This document shows positions 1 to 14,000 of a stretch of 64,000 nucleotides of DNA, piece by piece. Where the stretch lies: NCBI GenBank assembly GCA_029582265.1, contig CM055835.1, positions 11,649,498-11,713,497 of the forward strand. The letters run 5' to 3'. The notes under the pieces were generated by a model. That model made no database searches. It was not told the origin of the DNA and worked only from the letters and a program-made list of their open reading frames with translations. Each line of letters starts with the position of its first letter. Positions within the stretch are counted from its first letter, which is position 1. Source of the stretch: Zoroaster sp. YZ-2022. Taxonomy: Eukaryota; Echinodermata; Asteroidea; Forcipulatida; Zoroasteridae. A program made the translations under genes and the position numbers.

Positions 1-2809
1 AATAAATCACAGACTTGACTCAGTCTATTCATCATTCAAATAATGTAAGAAAATTAAGTGTGAATATAATAATAGAAAATATGATCAAAAAGATAACTAT
101 TAACTAGATAAATTAAAGTTAAAAATAATAATCAGTCAAATGGTGAAGAATAAGAAATTATGTAAACAGCAATGGATAAAACTAATAAGTAACTAAAATA
201 AAATACAAGTATTTTAGGCTAAGTTGTTAATGACCCAATGCTCTAGAAAGTTAAATACCCAAGAGGACAATAACTGGTTGTTATTCCTAGTGGTTGCTTA
301 ATGGAATGAGAAATAGAAATGATCACATATCAATTGCTGGAGAATACTTAAATAAGAACAACCATACTATTATCAATAACAAAGCAATATCAATGGACGG
401 AATTGTGTATACCTATAGGCAATTGATAATTAGATTTCACTAATGCTCTAGAAACACTCAGCTAATAGTCTAGGGACTTGATACTCCAGAAATGAAATGA
501 GCATGGCATAATAAATCAAGGTTTCTTGCACTACTACCAAGTACCAAAGACCTTCAACCTTCCACTTGCAGCTAAAGACAACCACATGTTATTATGGCTA
601 GGTCACTACTATAGTTGATACGTGTACAATAGTTTAAGTGGTGGTCTAAGGTTAAAGAAAAGCAAGCAGTTTGATCACAGTACTAAATTTATGAATGTTT
701 CCAAACTAAATTTACTGTATAAAATACTTAATTAACTATGGTGAATATTCTAAAATAGATCAGATAATATAAAACTACATCCATCCTTAAAGGAGCACAC
801 TCATACAAAGTGATCAAGTAAATTAAAGGAACTAAAGAAAGTGAACAAATACTCCTAAAAATGTATAAATGAAGACAATCTTATTAAAAGTAACTTAAGA
901 GAATAAAAGCTAAAAAGTAATTAATTTTGTAAATGAACTCGAGTGTTGTTTAAACCTTTCAGCAAATCAGTTAAACAAATAATTCACACAAATAATTCAC
1001 TTTCCACCGACTGAACTACTGAGTAAATCAAACTAATTTTCTGACCTAAACCAAAATAATACTCAGAAAACATTAATTAATAACTTGATAATAAGTGTGA
1101 TAAAAGAACAAATTAAATGAAAGTACACTCACCCCAGTCTCCATGGTCTAATCAGTGGGAAGCCATTATGAGGTGCAATGAAGAACTTGAATATGAAGTG
1201 TACACTGTATACATATGGACAGCACAATATCTTGATGATGTGGTCCAAACAGAAGCTGTGGTGGTAATGACCACAAGACAAAGCAACTTCTTAGATGGTA
1301 TCAAACTTTTAAGAGTCAAGCGAGGGCACAATATATTAATAGGGTATGTCAATTCTACCTGTCACAGTTACAGGATAAGGACTCACAAAAGACAGATTAA
1401 GAGGCCGCCAGGTAGCCCAGGCCTGGCCAGGCTTCTCAAAGGCTTGCCTGTATCATGACTTTGGCCCTACTCCCTAAATTGATGGATATATCTGTATGGA
1501 ATTGAGCTCAAATAATTTTGAAAAGAGAAAATCTGTAATATATGAAGTATCATATCATGCTGATACGAAATGAACAAATAGTGGAGATTATTCCTCGCGC
1601 ACTACACATTTTAGCTTTCAATATCCTGTGATGACTGCTGCCTTTTAACTGGCCAATAGTGGTGTTCGTAATGAGAAATTTAATGAGTGTAAATCCTTGT
1701 CCTCCCAGTGCCCGCCATAGACCTCTTCACAAATGCACATGTGCAAGCTGATTTGCGTAATGCATGCTGGTCTAGCTATAATGATCAGAATACTGCAAAA
1801 CTGACCTCCCCAGATATTGTCTATCAATGTTACAATCACACTAATTCGATTGTGTTCAGTTTGATAACACAGCTACATAGGTTGTAACGTACCAGGAAAT
1901 GTGAATGTTGATCACCAGCTAGACCGAGATGCAATGCGTACATCAGGCCCGCGAGAACACATTTTTGCCAGGGGGTGCTGGGTTTTTCCAAGACTATATT
2001 GGCGAGCACAAAAATCTCGCGAATGAGGGGTTCGCTGCCCCGCCGCTCAAGAGTCCCGGGAGCTGTGGGGTCCTGGATGATCTGTGGTGCATCTGAGGGA
2101 TTCTGAGCCACTTTTTGACACTGTTACTTTATTTTTCTTCAGGAACATTATTATATTGATTTTGGGGTTGATTACATCAGAAAGCAATTACATGTAGGGC
2201 CTAAATAAAAATGAAAATGTAGAAAACATACAAGGCACTGGTAAGTTGTCAAATCAAAAGTGATTTTAAGTTGAATTTTAATTTTGTCAGTTCTCACAAG
2301 TCTGCCAGAAGTTACAATATTAAGTATGTTTAAATAAGCAGAAATAAAATACAGTGAAAAACAAAAGAACATTTTTTAACAGTTAATTTCTCATCTAAGA
2401 GTCACCTCAAAATGTTACCTATATTTTGGCAGACATTATTAAAGTAAGTTGCTTGGTTGGTAAATTGGTCATGCTCAAAAGGTGCAGCTGAAAATAAGGC
2501 TGGTAAGCACATGATTGTGAATCAACGTTAACATTTGTTTATAGCCAAATCTACGACTGAACATGCAAGTATAATACATGCATTTTGTTATTCACCAATG
2601 TAGCTAATTCATGTATATTTAAAGCTGCTACGTAAGTATATATAACTAAGTGGGAGTTGAACCCAAAACCATCTCAAAGCATTAATGGTAGGCACTTTGA
2701 TAATTTTTCGTAAACAATTCTGAAGACTTATAGGTAACTTAGGTAGGAGTTGAACCCACAATCACCTCAAAGCATTAATGGAAGTACATGTTACTGGTGG
2801 ACAAATATT

Positions 2810-3080
2810 TGTTCATAAGTTTTGAAATTGGTTGATAAGGCATTTCAATATTTGTAACTTAAAAACCCCCTGAAAAAAACTTTGTCCTTCAACAACTTAG
2901 CTCTTTGCATATTTAATGCCTTCGAGCATACATGTATATAGGCAACTTGGGTGGGAATTGAACCCAGAACCATCTACATGGTAGATGTTTACCTTTGAAT
3001 CACCAAGATTGCCTATAAATGCTCAAAAGTATTAAAGGAACTACATGAGGTAAGTCACTGAAGGACAAAATAAATATTTT
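2810..3080 (-). repeat. tRNA-like (SINE-type) unit, copy 1
   Basis: On the minus strand, 3015 to 2940 folds like a tRNA: a six-pair acceptor stem (AGGCAA with TTGCCT), a seven-pair stem in the anticodon-arm position (CATCTAC with GTAGATG) and a T-arm with the B-box-like GGGTTCAATTCCC. The three-base loop of the middle stem is too short for a working tRNA, so this is a tRNA-derived repeat. It is flanked by inverted pieces (TTTAATGC..GAGCAT before, ATGCTC..TATTAAAG after) and has a close relative at 3157-3420. Confidence 0.6.
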
Positions 3081-3156
3081 TGACAAAAGTATATCAACAA
3101 ATGTTTAAAGGTTTTGAACCTACAATCGTGTCAAAGCATTAATGGAAGTACATTAA

Positions 3157-3420
3157 AAGTTTGTTCATAACTTTTGAAATTGGTTGACAAGGCATTTCAA
3201 TATTTGAAACTAAAAATAAAATCTGAAGACTTTGTCCTTCAACAAATAGCTCTTTGCATATTTAATGCTTTTGAGCATCTACAGGCAACTTGGGTGTGAA
3301 TTGAACCCAGAACCCTCTGCATGGTAGTGCAGATATCTTACATTTGGACCACAAAAATTGCCTATAAAAATGCTCAAAAGTATTAAAGGAACTACATGAG
3401 GTAAGTCACTGAAGGCCAAA
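3157..3420 (-). repeat. tRNA-like (SINE-type) unit, copy 2
   Basis: Second copy of the unit at 2810-3080, in the same orientation with the same flanks (start TTTGTTCATAACTTTTGAAA, end ACATGAGGTAAGTCACTGAA). The tRNA-like core is at 3281-3365 on the minus strand, again with a six-pair acceptor stem and a B-box-like T-arm. It has diverged from copy 1 by substitutions and small indels, so the pair is not recent. Confidence 0.6.
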
Positions 3421-5007
3421 GTTTAAAAAATTGAAAAACATATTAAAAATGCCGTAGAGTTTGTCCTTCAAGTAAATATAGGTTTTATTTTTCAATTTAA
3501 TTTGTTTTTATTCATGTTAGTGTACATGTATTTAAAGCAGTGTTTTTGTTTGTTAAAAATTTGATTCACCGCATCCTTGTCACTGCACTATCCCTATTGG
3601 GATATCCTTTTATCCAGGTTGTAATCCCAATGAGTAAATAAAAAAGTACCCAATCCGAAAACATTTTCTCTAATGCAACAGATGCCCCCTCAGAAAAAAG
3701 AAGGGGAAAAAATCCAAACTAATGTATTACACACTGGTGATGAATTTTAAACACAGTATGGCAAACCTGGTCAAAGACCCAACCCAATAGGGTCTGACAC
3801 TAACAATTCACTTCCTATCTAGTCCCAGGCTAGGGGGGATTAATAGCTGTATTACCTACAGCCATCTTAAGTCATGTTCCCTTTACCTGTGGTACTTAAA
3901 TCTTAACACCCATGTAAGAGGTACCAGTCTAATAATTGCGTCATTCTGAAATCATTCAGTGTTAATATATGAAGACACCCAAGACTGAGTCTGCATTGAT
4001 AAATTAATCAATAAGATGATGGTTCCATCTTCAGAACGGAATGCAATCTCATAATCAATATAGCATTTCAATGAAATCACAAATGTGTGATTGGTTATAT
4101 CATCATCAGATACATCTGAAATAAATTGAGTTTACATAAAACTCAGCACTTCCTGTGGAAAAAAAGTTTTCCATAATACTAGCACTAAAACATGAGTGAA
4201 CATTATCCCTAATCAGGACCAGGCTTTTTTTTGACTTTTCCAAAGGTTTCGACCGATTTTTAAGAAACTGGCCACAAATTAGCATGTTAAAAATATCCCA
4301 TTGATACAAAACTTGATATAGTTGTGTTGGGTGACCAGGCAATATCGGCCTCTAGTAGACAAATGGTCCTTGTGCGAACTGGGCCCACGCTGTAACTACC
4401 GCTGATGATCGATCGTGACGACTACGTCATACAACTTGACGGCTTAGCAGACATACGGTCCGCAAGCAGACTACAAACCGAAAGTCCATTGTTTATGGTT
4501 TGGCGCGTGCACGGACTAGGGCAACATTGACACAGGGCATTGCATGCACGCCGCCGGCCGGCGTGTGCAAAGTTATGTATAACTCAAGTAGTTCTAATTA
4601 TAAGAGCGCGACGCCGAAATAGTGGAAATTCAATGTTCAATTATTTTTTGTAATGTGTTACAAATTTTTTCAGGGATTTTTTTTGGTTAGGTAAGAATAG
4701 CTATAGTTCTTATGATAGAATGTGCATTATGTTCGAAAAGTAGAGGGTGCTGTAGTATATTCCAGCACCCCCAACCAAAACGTTGGGGGTGCTGCAGCAC
4801 CCCCCCGTTCTCGCGGGCTTGGCGTACATGTATTTGAAAAGTATTTGATGTAGTTACATCACTGATAACCAAATGTTCATATTGATGTTTTGTTAAGCAA
4901 TATTCTACAGTAATTGTCAGAGGTAAACTCTATTGGCCAATAATAACATTGACCGGCTACTGCAATTGATATCCGTTTGTAGAAGTTTTCTTTTGTTTAT
5001 ATGACAG

Positions 5008-5086
5008 GTTGAGATTAAACTGAACAGCGATGCTACCGATCTAGTAACAAAAGTCAATGGCAATGAAGTAACGCCCACAGAAGAAG
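5008..5086 (+). CDS. Exon 1 (visible): VWD domain, inner strand
   Basis: Preceded by ATGACAG and followed by GTAGGA. Encodes residues 1-26, beginning [18 protein letters not shown], and ends in phase 1. The alternating hydrophobic pattern and the continuation into exon 2 fit the middle of a VWD domain. The upstream half of the domain should be encoded before the window or in unrecognised exons. Confidence 0.75.
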
Positions 5087-8000
5087 GTAGGAGAAATACA
5101 TGTATATGCAGCATCTTGACTGGCCATGAATACATTCTAATCAGTTTGCAAATTTGGTGGGATTATCAATGGACTCAGCTAGTTTGAAAATTTGCACCTC
5201 TCAAGATCACACAAGCAGAAGGGGTCTTTGTTACCTAGAGTAGCTCTCCAATGGTACCCAGACAATCTCAATCCTAATGCCTGGGTACCATTGGGGAGTG
5301 ACCCCTTCATCAGCACTAATAAATGGTGTCTTTCCATGTACTCCCATGTTTATCAACAGCTTGCTGGACTTCTCAAAGTGTAAGAAATTGTGATCTCTGC
5401 TTGAAAAATTACTTTTCAAATTGCCTCTTGATTTTCTAGCGGAAATTTATGTGATGTAATTTACAAGCTCAACATGTTTTTTTTCATCAGATCGCTGATC
5501 CGAGCATTGATTAGGCATTCATTCTGTGAGAATAATGTAATATGCTTTATTGCTAGTAATATGTGTGTAATAACACATAATGTAGCCCTACATGTATGTT
5601 CCTCCAATCAAATGACAAGGATCTATGTGAGAGTTATATAATAAAAGGGAATCAAACTTCCATGGTTGGTCTGTCCTGATCTAGGAAAAGACCAAGAGAC
5701 AATATCTTTTATTCCCATTTATTAATGCCCATCTTGATTTTGTTTTCAAAATGTCAGTATTCAGTCAGATTCTGTTGACTGTGAGTGCGTGCAACGTGAA
5801 TATAAACTTACACACTCTGATTGGTTCAGTCCCGTGTTCATGCCAAATATTACAGCTGGTGGTGTACATGCATACTTTTTGGTTGGTTATTTATTATCAC
5901 CAATAATGCACCCCACATGATCATGTTTCATCCAATCAGATTGTCTAAACTGTCTTGGGCATTTATGAATATTGTTTAGTCTATTCTTTGCACTTGAGAG
6001 TAAACATTTAGTTTCAGTTCCTAAAGATGGTATAATAACGATAAAATAATATATATCTTGCAGGGTTAATTATTGGTAATTTCACTGTGAGTCGGACAGA
6101 AAATCCCATTAAAGTGATTGCAGTATATGTCTCTGGTATCGAGTTTACTGTCGGAGTAAACAACAGTATTGCTGACATCACATTCCAGATAGGCGAAGAC
6201 TACAAAGGGATGACAAAAGGATTATTGGGTAAGTTAAAACATGTAAGCGGTTTTGCAGTAACTTTGCATAAACAACAATGAAAAGAACATGTACAAAGTC
6301 AAGACATAGGAAATATCATCATTTGTGTTATTTACTTTACATGTACCATGGGTTTGTTGGACAAGCATCTGCATCAACAGGATTTGTTTCATGAGGTGTG
6401 TTGCAAATTTAATCTGGAGTTTGGAAAGTATGTACTGTTCCATTCCCACTTTTGTGGGTCAACAAAATAATAGGATGGACACAAACTTTGTTGTGACAAT
6501 ATGAGATGGGGTTGGTTTATTATCTTTCTGCATTCAACAACAATAAAAGGCACTAATGACATAAAAGAGTGGTAGCATAGTTTAATAATAAGACTTAATA
6601 GTTAGACATAATACGAGTTCCGAATGGTGTGTAATATCAACTACAAAGGGATCGGATACAGCCAGGACCATCATTCGTTCATGTGGCTTGTCACTCGGTA
6701 TACGGTACGGGCACTGCTACACCGAGAGACGGACGGCTGGTCGGTCTCGACGACGGGGACCACCAGGGTTTGACTACACGGGGTGTCTGGACGGGGCCAG
6801 AGTGTGTATCAGACCGTACTAGCTAGGCGAACCAATGGTCATATCGACGCACTGCACCATTGGTTCAACGAACGAGGCTCTGGACTGTAATAGTTCGGTA
6901 TATCGCACTGTCATGGATCGGATCGAGTCGCACAGATATCATTCGGAATCGCACTTCCCCGATATCATGAAATCTCTGGGTTTATATAGAAATCTGGGGC
7001 CTAGAAATGAATAAAACATTAGCCTAGTTTTAGCGTCTTAGCCAATGAGAAGCTTGCCTTCCGCGTCTAAGGGTAGAAACGTGTGCAAAATCAGGGTATA
7101 CAACAGGTCCTTGTTCCATATAAGGAAAGGTATTTGACGAAAGTAAAGTGAGTGACAACTCAGAAAGGAGGGCGTGTTCTAGGGGCAATGCTTACTGGGG
7201 ATGCTAAGCTATTGCATGAGGGGAGCAGCGATTGCGCATGGGAGCACAGACCAAGACCTAGGACTGAGCGGGTCAGTCACGGTGACTATTTGGCCGTGCT
7301 ACACCCACGAACCGTGTTCGGTGTGTAGGGTAGACTCCGAGAAAAGTAGGAGAAAAATAGACTAAGTCCAAAGGATGGCTCTAAGCCACGTGGCAGGTGG
7401 GTGTGGCATGCACGCAAGGCTCTTGCTGGTGTTGCATTATTTATTAGCATTAGCGTTGGATATGCATGAGTAAAAGTAGCGTCCTTGTATGGATTGCATA
7501 TTCATAATGGACAATCGAGGGTCCGGGGAAACAACCCTGGGACTTAGACTGCTTGAAATTGCATCGTAAGCAAAATATTGGAAGTGGAAGAAGTGAAATA
7601 GAGGGTGCTAATATTTGTCAAAATCAAAGGGTAAAATTCGTAACATTACTGTACTGTAAATGTGCAACCATTGTGGCATTGTGGCATGAGGTCCAGGGGC
7701 CCCCCGATGCGCCCTTAATAGTGGGATCCAGGGGCTTTGCCCATGGGGTATGGGGCATGAGGTCCAAGGCCCATCGTGGGCCCCTGGACCTCATGCCCCA
7801 TACCCCATGGGCAAAATAATAGTGGGATCCAGGGCCTTTGCCCATGGAGTATGGGGCATGAGGTCCAGGTGCCCATGATGGGCCCTTAATAGTGAGATCC
7901 AGGGGGTTTGCCCATGGGGTATGAGGCATGAGGTCCAGGGGCCCACGATGGGCCCTTAATAGTGGGATCCAGGGGGTTTGCCCATGGGGCATGAGGTCCA

Positions 8001-11000
8001 GGTGCCCATGATGGGCCCTTAATAGTGAGATCCAGGGGGTTTGCCCATGGGGTATGAGGCATGAGCACTTACAAGGCAAAAAATAAATATGTTTTATAAT
8101 CACTATATTCAATTAAGAATTCTCATTTCAAATAGACTGGTAACAAAAAGGTATGATGCTTGACTAAATTTTTGTACTTGAGGAAAGTAAAAACAAAATA
8201 TATAAAATTACATATTTTACAAAATAATAATGAGTAGCATGGTTTAGCATTAGTAATGTCCTGATTGAATTTATGATGGATCCTGTCACAAAATGATGTT
8301 GGCACTTTATACTATAAAGCTTCGACATTTATCATTCATTGACTCATTTCAAAATATTTGTTTTCCTTTCGAAAAGGAAATTCGCAATGATCCCATTTTA
8401 ACTCAAATTGCCAGTAAAATAACGAAAAACACATACAATACATCCTTAATGTTCTGATCATTTAATGCTTTTGATCAGGTGTATGGGATGATAACAAGAG
8501 TAATGAAGCCTTGAGGCGTGATGGTACTTTGCAGGCAGCCACTGGAGACAATGGTGTGATGCTTGAGAGGGACTACTACCTCTTTGGTGAAACCTGTAAG
8601 TCTATATCGTCCAGATAAACTGCATATTGAAAAATATTGAAAATATAGAGACCAACCTGTGACAGTTTCAGTTTATTTTGTTGTCATTATCATTATTATT
8701 ATCTGGTAATGAAACCAAGGATTCCTCAAAAGCACACTTAAGCACTGTAGCTCAGAAGCCTGAGGAAACCTGTAAACAATTAGAGTGCTTGCTATGTGAA
8801 CCAGATGCAATGGGTATAACCCCTACTCTTCCACAGTAAGTGTTCTGGGTTCTTGTGCATTACTTTAATATTGTAGTACACAGGACCTATGACATAATGT
8901 CCCATCTGAAGGATTAAGCAATAATATGATTAAGTGTAGTGCTCAAGGACACAAGCACTGCGACCGACCATGCTGGGATGTGAACCCACATTCTGACAAC
9001 ACCAGAACTTGAGTCCGGTGCACAGACCACTCGACCACGACGCTAACTCCATGTTGTATCATTAACAGGAAAATAGTAAACATGCGTTAAAATTTGTTTG
9101 GATGTATTCTAATGTGGAAATTAAAAATGATCATGGCTATTAACTATTTTAAATTTGTAAAACATTTCATGTTCTCTAAAGAAAATATAATATATCAGAC
9201 AGGTTCGGTATCATTACCAACTTCACATTATTAATTATACTCAAATTATCTTCCCTTTATCTTAAAGTTTAAATCAGTAATTTTGTGTTACTCCTTTAGG
9301 GCGTATTGCAGCAGAAGATTCGCTGTTCTATTACGTTGCTCCTGAGACCTATGCTGACATGAATGACTTGACTTTCGCACCAAATTTCTTAGAAGAACTT
9401 ATTGCTAGCGTAGACGAAGCAAAGCTTCAGAAAGCCACGAAAACTTGTGGAGAAGACAAAATGTGTCTGTTTGATTTCTTGTCAACAAATGATGAAAATA
9501 TCGGCTTGGCTGCAATGACAGTTAATCAGGATAACTTGGCTGACATGGACACAGCAAGTAAGAATTGGTAGTACAGGTCTTGAGAAACTTACTTCATAAT
9601 GATGTGGTGTATTGTTTATAGAATGGGGTAAATTTTATCAGCTTGGAATCAACAGTGCTTCTGGGGTCAATCGATGATGTGAGCTTCATGTCAAGACATC
9701 ATAAACAAACTTCATTTTAAGCAGAGTGTTACACAGACACAAATGGTTTTAAACTTTTCCTGTGGTTTTCTGTGAAAAGTTGTTGTGGTCCTCCCTACTT
9801 ATAGATGTAGTTCCAGTGTTTTTCGCTATTTGGGCAGCAATTTAAAAAAAATGTTTTTCAGCAGAACATCACTTTTTACATGAAGAAGAGAAAACAAATG
9901 CTTCAAAATAACATTCCTCAAAATAATTGTAAAGCGTGGTTTTACAGTAAATTTGTACCCAAATGAATTTATGTTGGGTCACGTCATCAAATAATTTTGG
10001 CAGTGTTTTACTGTAAATCCAAGCTTCTGAAAACTATTTTGTGAAATATCTCATTTCAAAGTATTTGTTTTCCTTTCTAAAAGTAAATTATCAATGAAAT
10101 TGATTTTTTTTTATTTTGGTCATTGGCAGTAAGGTATGTTTTTCTTGGTAAAGATCTCCCAAATGGATAATAATTTCAGTGATTCATATAGGCAATTGCT
10201 GTTGAGCTTTTGTGAGATTGAAGCCCCAATAATATCCAAATACTCAAAAATCCTAATGATGGAACCAAGATATGTTTTTGGATGTGTAATTTTCAATATT
10301 ACAATCTCTGTTACCTACACATGTCAGAAGCCTATTACCTACACAGAGTGTGCCAGTCTTAACACAGTCCATGGCCTTGTCACCAGAATTGAATGAATTT
10401 GTGCTATGACATAGTATTCCAGAGACTAGCGTGCAAGTTCTCAACAAAAACAGTGCATAATTTTGGGAGATTGAGCCAGCATGTATAACAATTATACATT
10501 TTATATACTGCACTTTAATTTCACCAATGAAGTCTTGTTGTATATGAACATTAGTTCTGTAACTTATAGCTAGCTGCATCCTTTATCCCATAATGAAGTA
10601 AGGAAGCCATGTTACCATATGCTTGTTGTGCGCATATGCATTTTGCATACAATGCCATGGACTATATAATAGCAGGCTGGCACACAACATTATAGGTAAC
10701 AGTCTTTCACTCCAAAGAAAATCACACCTAGGCAATATAACATCACTAGTGAATGACACTGACTAACGTCTATTTTCCAGCCAACTTCCCTCCCAATGTG
10801 ACAATCGTGGATAGCATTCAGGTAGTTGTAGGACAGCTGTTCACACTGCAGTTGGAAGCTTCAGACCCAGATGGGGAAGATGTGACATTTGGTCTGGTTG
10901 AGATGATTGAAGGTGCCTCCATAACACCACAAGGTCTGTACAGCTCCTGCTAAAACTTAACACATCTTAGCCCTCTATTGGTGAAAATGCTTCCAGTCTC

Positions 11001-14000
11001 CCAAGTCCAGGTTACTTTGTGGTACCATTTATGGTGTGTAGTCTGTTTAAGCAAAAATCTTCCTCTTATGTTTTTTAGTGATGGTATTCTTGCGTTGGGT
11101 TAATGAACACCCAAGTTGCATGGGAGGTTTTTTCTGCAGATACTTAGAAAGCACTGTACATTACAGTACGATATACTCACTGGCCAAAAGTATTGCAACA
11201 TGCTCAAAATAGCACTTTACGGTAACAGGTGAGATGATCATTTAATCCGATTTCATCGATCGTGTATTACATAGCAAGAACAGTAAAAAAGAACAATGAC
11301 TTCAAAACACAGGCACTTTCAAGAAGTCTTAAGTAGTGTAAATAAAATAAAATAAAATAAACAGTTCTCCAAACTGAACTTTGGTGTGAATTTCAATGTT
11401 GCAATACTTATGGCCAGTGAGTGTAGATACAATATAGGTGTTGGGTAAAAATCAAATCAATTGTTTGTTTTTTGTTTTTATTTTGGTGGAACTTAGGGAG
11501 CATAGGATTTGAGATTTGAGTATAGGATTCCTATTCGACATTGCAACTATAACTGTGATATTTCTTTAATTCATTAATATATACATATCCTGCCATAGGT
11601 GGTTTTTTCACATGGACACCAGTTGATGGGTCAAAGGTTATGCTGACTTTTACAACATCTGATGGCAAATCAAATACAACAATGGAGCCACTTGTGCAGC
11701 TTTGTGACTGTATGAATGGTGGTACTTGCCTGTATGATCAGTATGTGACGGACACTATGGTCGTTGAAGATAACTTTGGGGTGAGTGTATAAAAAAAGGA
11801 AAAACAGTTTTGCTGTGATTGTCAATTCATACTTCAAGGGAATGTGAGTTGAATTGTGACATCAAGTTGAGCACATTTTGGGTGCAAAACCAGAAATTTG
11901 TCAAGGATGGGCCGGCAAAATGTAAGCAATTAATGTGCAAAGTTGTGTTTCAAGAATACTGAGTGTGAAAGTTTGGTCGTTTTTCTGCTATTATAATTAT
12001 ATAAGTCATTGTAGGACAGTTAAATTTCACATGGGACTGGAAAACATGTCTTCGGAGTAATTCTAGCAACAAATATGCAACAGTTATGCCCTACTGTTTT
12101 TCAAAGTAGCCATTTTATTGCTTACGACCTTCTGCTGGGACAAAAAATTGTACTTTGTGTGCCCGGAAGAAGGTCGTAGAGCCTTACGACTTTCTTCCGG
12201 GCACACAACGAAATATAGGCACCATTCAGAACTATCAACTATCCACCCTTTCCTCTTTTATAGGTAATAATGGGGGTAACCTAGCTTTTTTGCTGTGGGC
12301 CAACTTATTGTTTCAATTTATTCAAAAAAAATAATAATTAACGTCAAGGGGGGAATTGCACCCTTTACCAACCCCCCCCCCCCCCCCCCCCCATTTGGCT
12401 ACAAGCCTAGTACCAGCAACCTTTAGACTACTGAAGTCAGAGCCTTGGCCCTGCAAAACAGGAGGCTGAATTTCAGCTCGAGTTCTCTTCTCAAGTTATT
12501 TTGAATGACTAATACTGAAATTACATTATTTGCCAAAAACGTTTTGGGGTTACTTTAATAGGTTGCCACCCCTGCCGCCCCACCCCCAAATTGAATTTCA
12601 GACTGCCTGTCTATAATGCATCTTTTGGTTTCATTTCATTTATAAAGGTTGTGTTATGTGAGTGTCTCCCTGGATGGTCTGGAGAGCTCTGTGAAATCAA
12701 TTATGACGCTTGTGAAGTCAGCCCATGTTTCTTGGGAGTGGTGTGTACTGATGACGATCCGCCATCATTGAACAGCACCTGTGCAGCCTGCCCAGCGGGC
12801 TTGGAGGGTGACGGCAGGACTTGCCGAGGTTTGTTACTCTGTGCCATTCAAACAATTGATTAGTTTTTAAATGATTCATCTCATTCTTAAAGTTATTTAA
12901 AAATATAGTATTGGTTATGAACATTCACACATGCACACTGTGCTGTAAAGGTGCCACTAACGTGCATGTTGTGTGAGTCCAATCACATCTAGCTGATGTC
13001 CTATTTAGTTCTTGAACAAGCAATTGAAGCAACATTGAGCGCTTGATATCTCAAGGCAGGGTAGCCAAACTTGTTACCATGATCATTATGCACATCATGG
13101 AGTACAATGCTGTGGAGCTGGGTTATAGCAGGCTGGCACACTTCATGTAGGTAATAGACATCTGGTAGTATTTACACGAAGAGTGTTGATTGAGTTGTGT
13201 TGATCTATATACCTGCAGATAAGAATGAGTGTATATTGTACCAAGGTCAGCCGGCCAGTGAAGGCGGACTTGGATGTGATCAAAAATGTGTCAACATCTT
13301 GAGTAGCTTCAACTGTAGCTGTAACTCTGGATACACATTGTACATTGACGGCAAAAGATGTATCGGTACGTTATATTGGTTGATGTATTTGGCACATTAT
13401 TATGCCCTTATACCCACAATATTCTTAATGATGTTATATATCATATTAATCCTGCAGGGAATGTAACATGAAGGATTTCTTTGTTGCAGGAAAAATAATT
13501 TGTACAAAGTTTGTTTTTGTAGGTGAAATATTAACAATGAGCCTTTTAAAGTTCGGTTAGAATGGGGATTGTATTCGGCAAAGTTAATAATTTTATTAAT
13601 AAAGGAAATGGCACTGATTCCGAATTTAGAATCATTACACTTTGATGTAGCTTTTTACATGGGGAAAAAGAGAAGAAACCCACGCTTGTTCTGAAGCGCT
13701 GCCAAGCAGCTTACGACAACGCTGCAGCGACGTTATAATGATATGCATTGACCTCGGACACGTCATTGTTGGGAGACGCGAACCCGGAAGTAACTTGTGT
13801 TTTCATAGTGAAGCACCGGGAGTGCTCGGTTTCATTTTGATTTCGGTCCATTTTAGATGAATTCTGCAAGTATGTATTGAGATTTAGATTTTTTTAATGC
13901 CACTACATTGTGTTATAGGTGGTTGCACATGCTATTGGGTAAAAAAAATCTGTACATATTTGTGTAGTTCCGCAAAAATGTGGTGACTCGACATAGGGAA

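Larger units (their letters stand above)
1..5007. other. Non-coding DNA upstream of the first visible exon (probable intron)
   Basis: No exon of the main gene was recognised here. The stretch is AT-rich. It holds the two tRNA-like repeat units annotated at 2810-3420, shorter related tRNA-like pieces near 2650 and 2740, and a small palindrome of C and G runs around 4760-4807. A higher-GC patch at about 4350-4610 has no recognisable coding or repeat identity. Open reading frames at 1117-1458 and on the minus strand near 1836-2111 show no domain I know. Confidence 0.5.
6229..8478 (+). other. Intron 2 with a higher-GC insertion and a minisatellite
   Basis: Two parts stand out. About 6590-7550 is richer in GC than its surroundings, with no coding identity I recognise; it may be an old insertion such as a solo LTR, but no termini were found. 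About 7682-8066 is the 70-bp tandem repeat annotated separately. The open frames on both strands across the repeat follow from its periodicity. Confidence 0.5.
9558..10780 (+). other. Intron 4 with two repeats
   Basis: Holds a dispersed repeat block at about 9862-10103, related to 31845-32073, and a MITE-like element at about 10333-10702. No coding signal seen. Confidence 0.55.

Noticed and set aside
1117..1458. 113-codon plus-strand open frame
   Set aside because: No domain or family recognised, no splice context linking it to the main gene, and overlapped by another frame on the minus strand.
1836..2111. Minus-strand 91-codon frame
   Set aside because: No recognisable motif; composition fits chance in a slightly GC-richer patch.
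2940..3015. Possible functional tRNA gene
   Set aside because: The middle arm has a three-base loop and the D-arm is poor; a sister copy in the same repeat unit points to a tRNA-derived repeat.
7624..8112. 162-codon minus-strand frame with repeated [14 protein letters not shown] peptide
   Set aside because: It is the reading of the 70-bp minisatellite; the frames exist on both strands because the unit lacks stops, and unit length changes break the phase.
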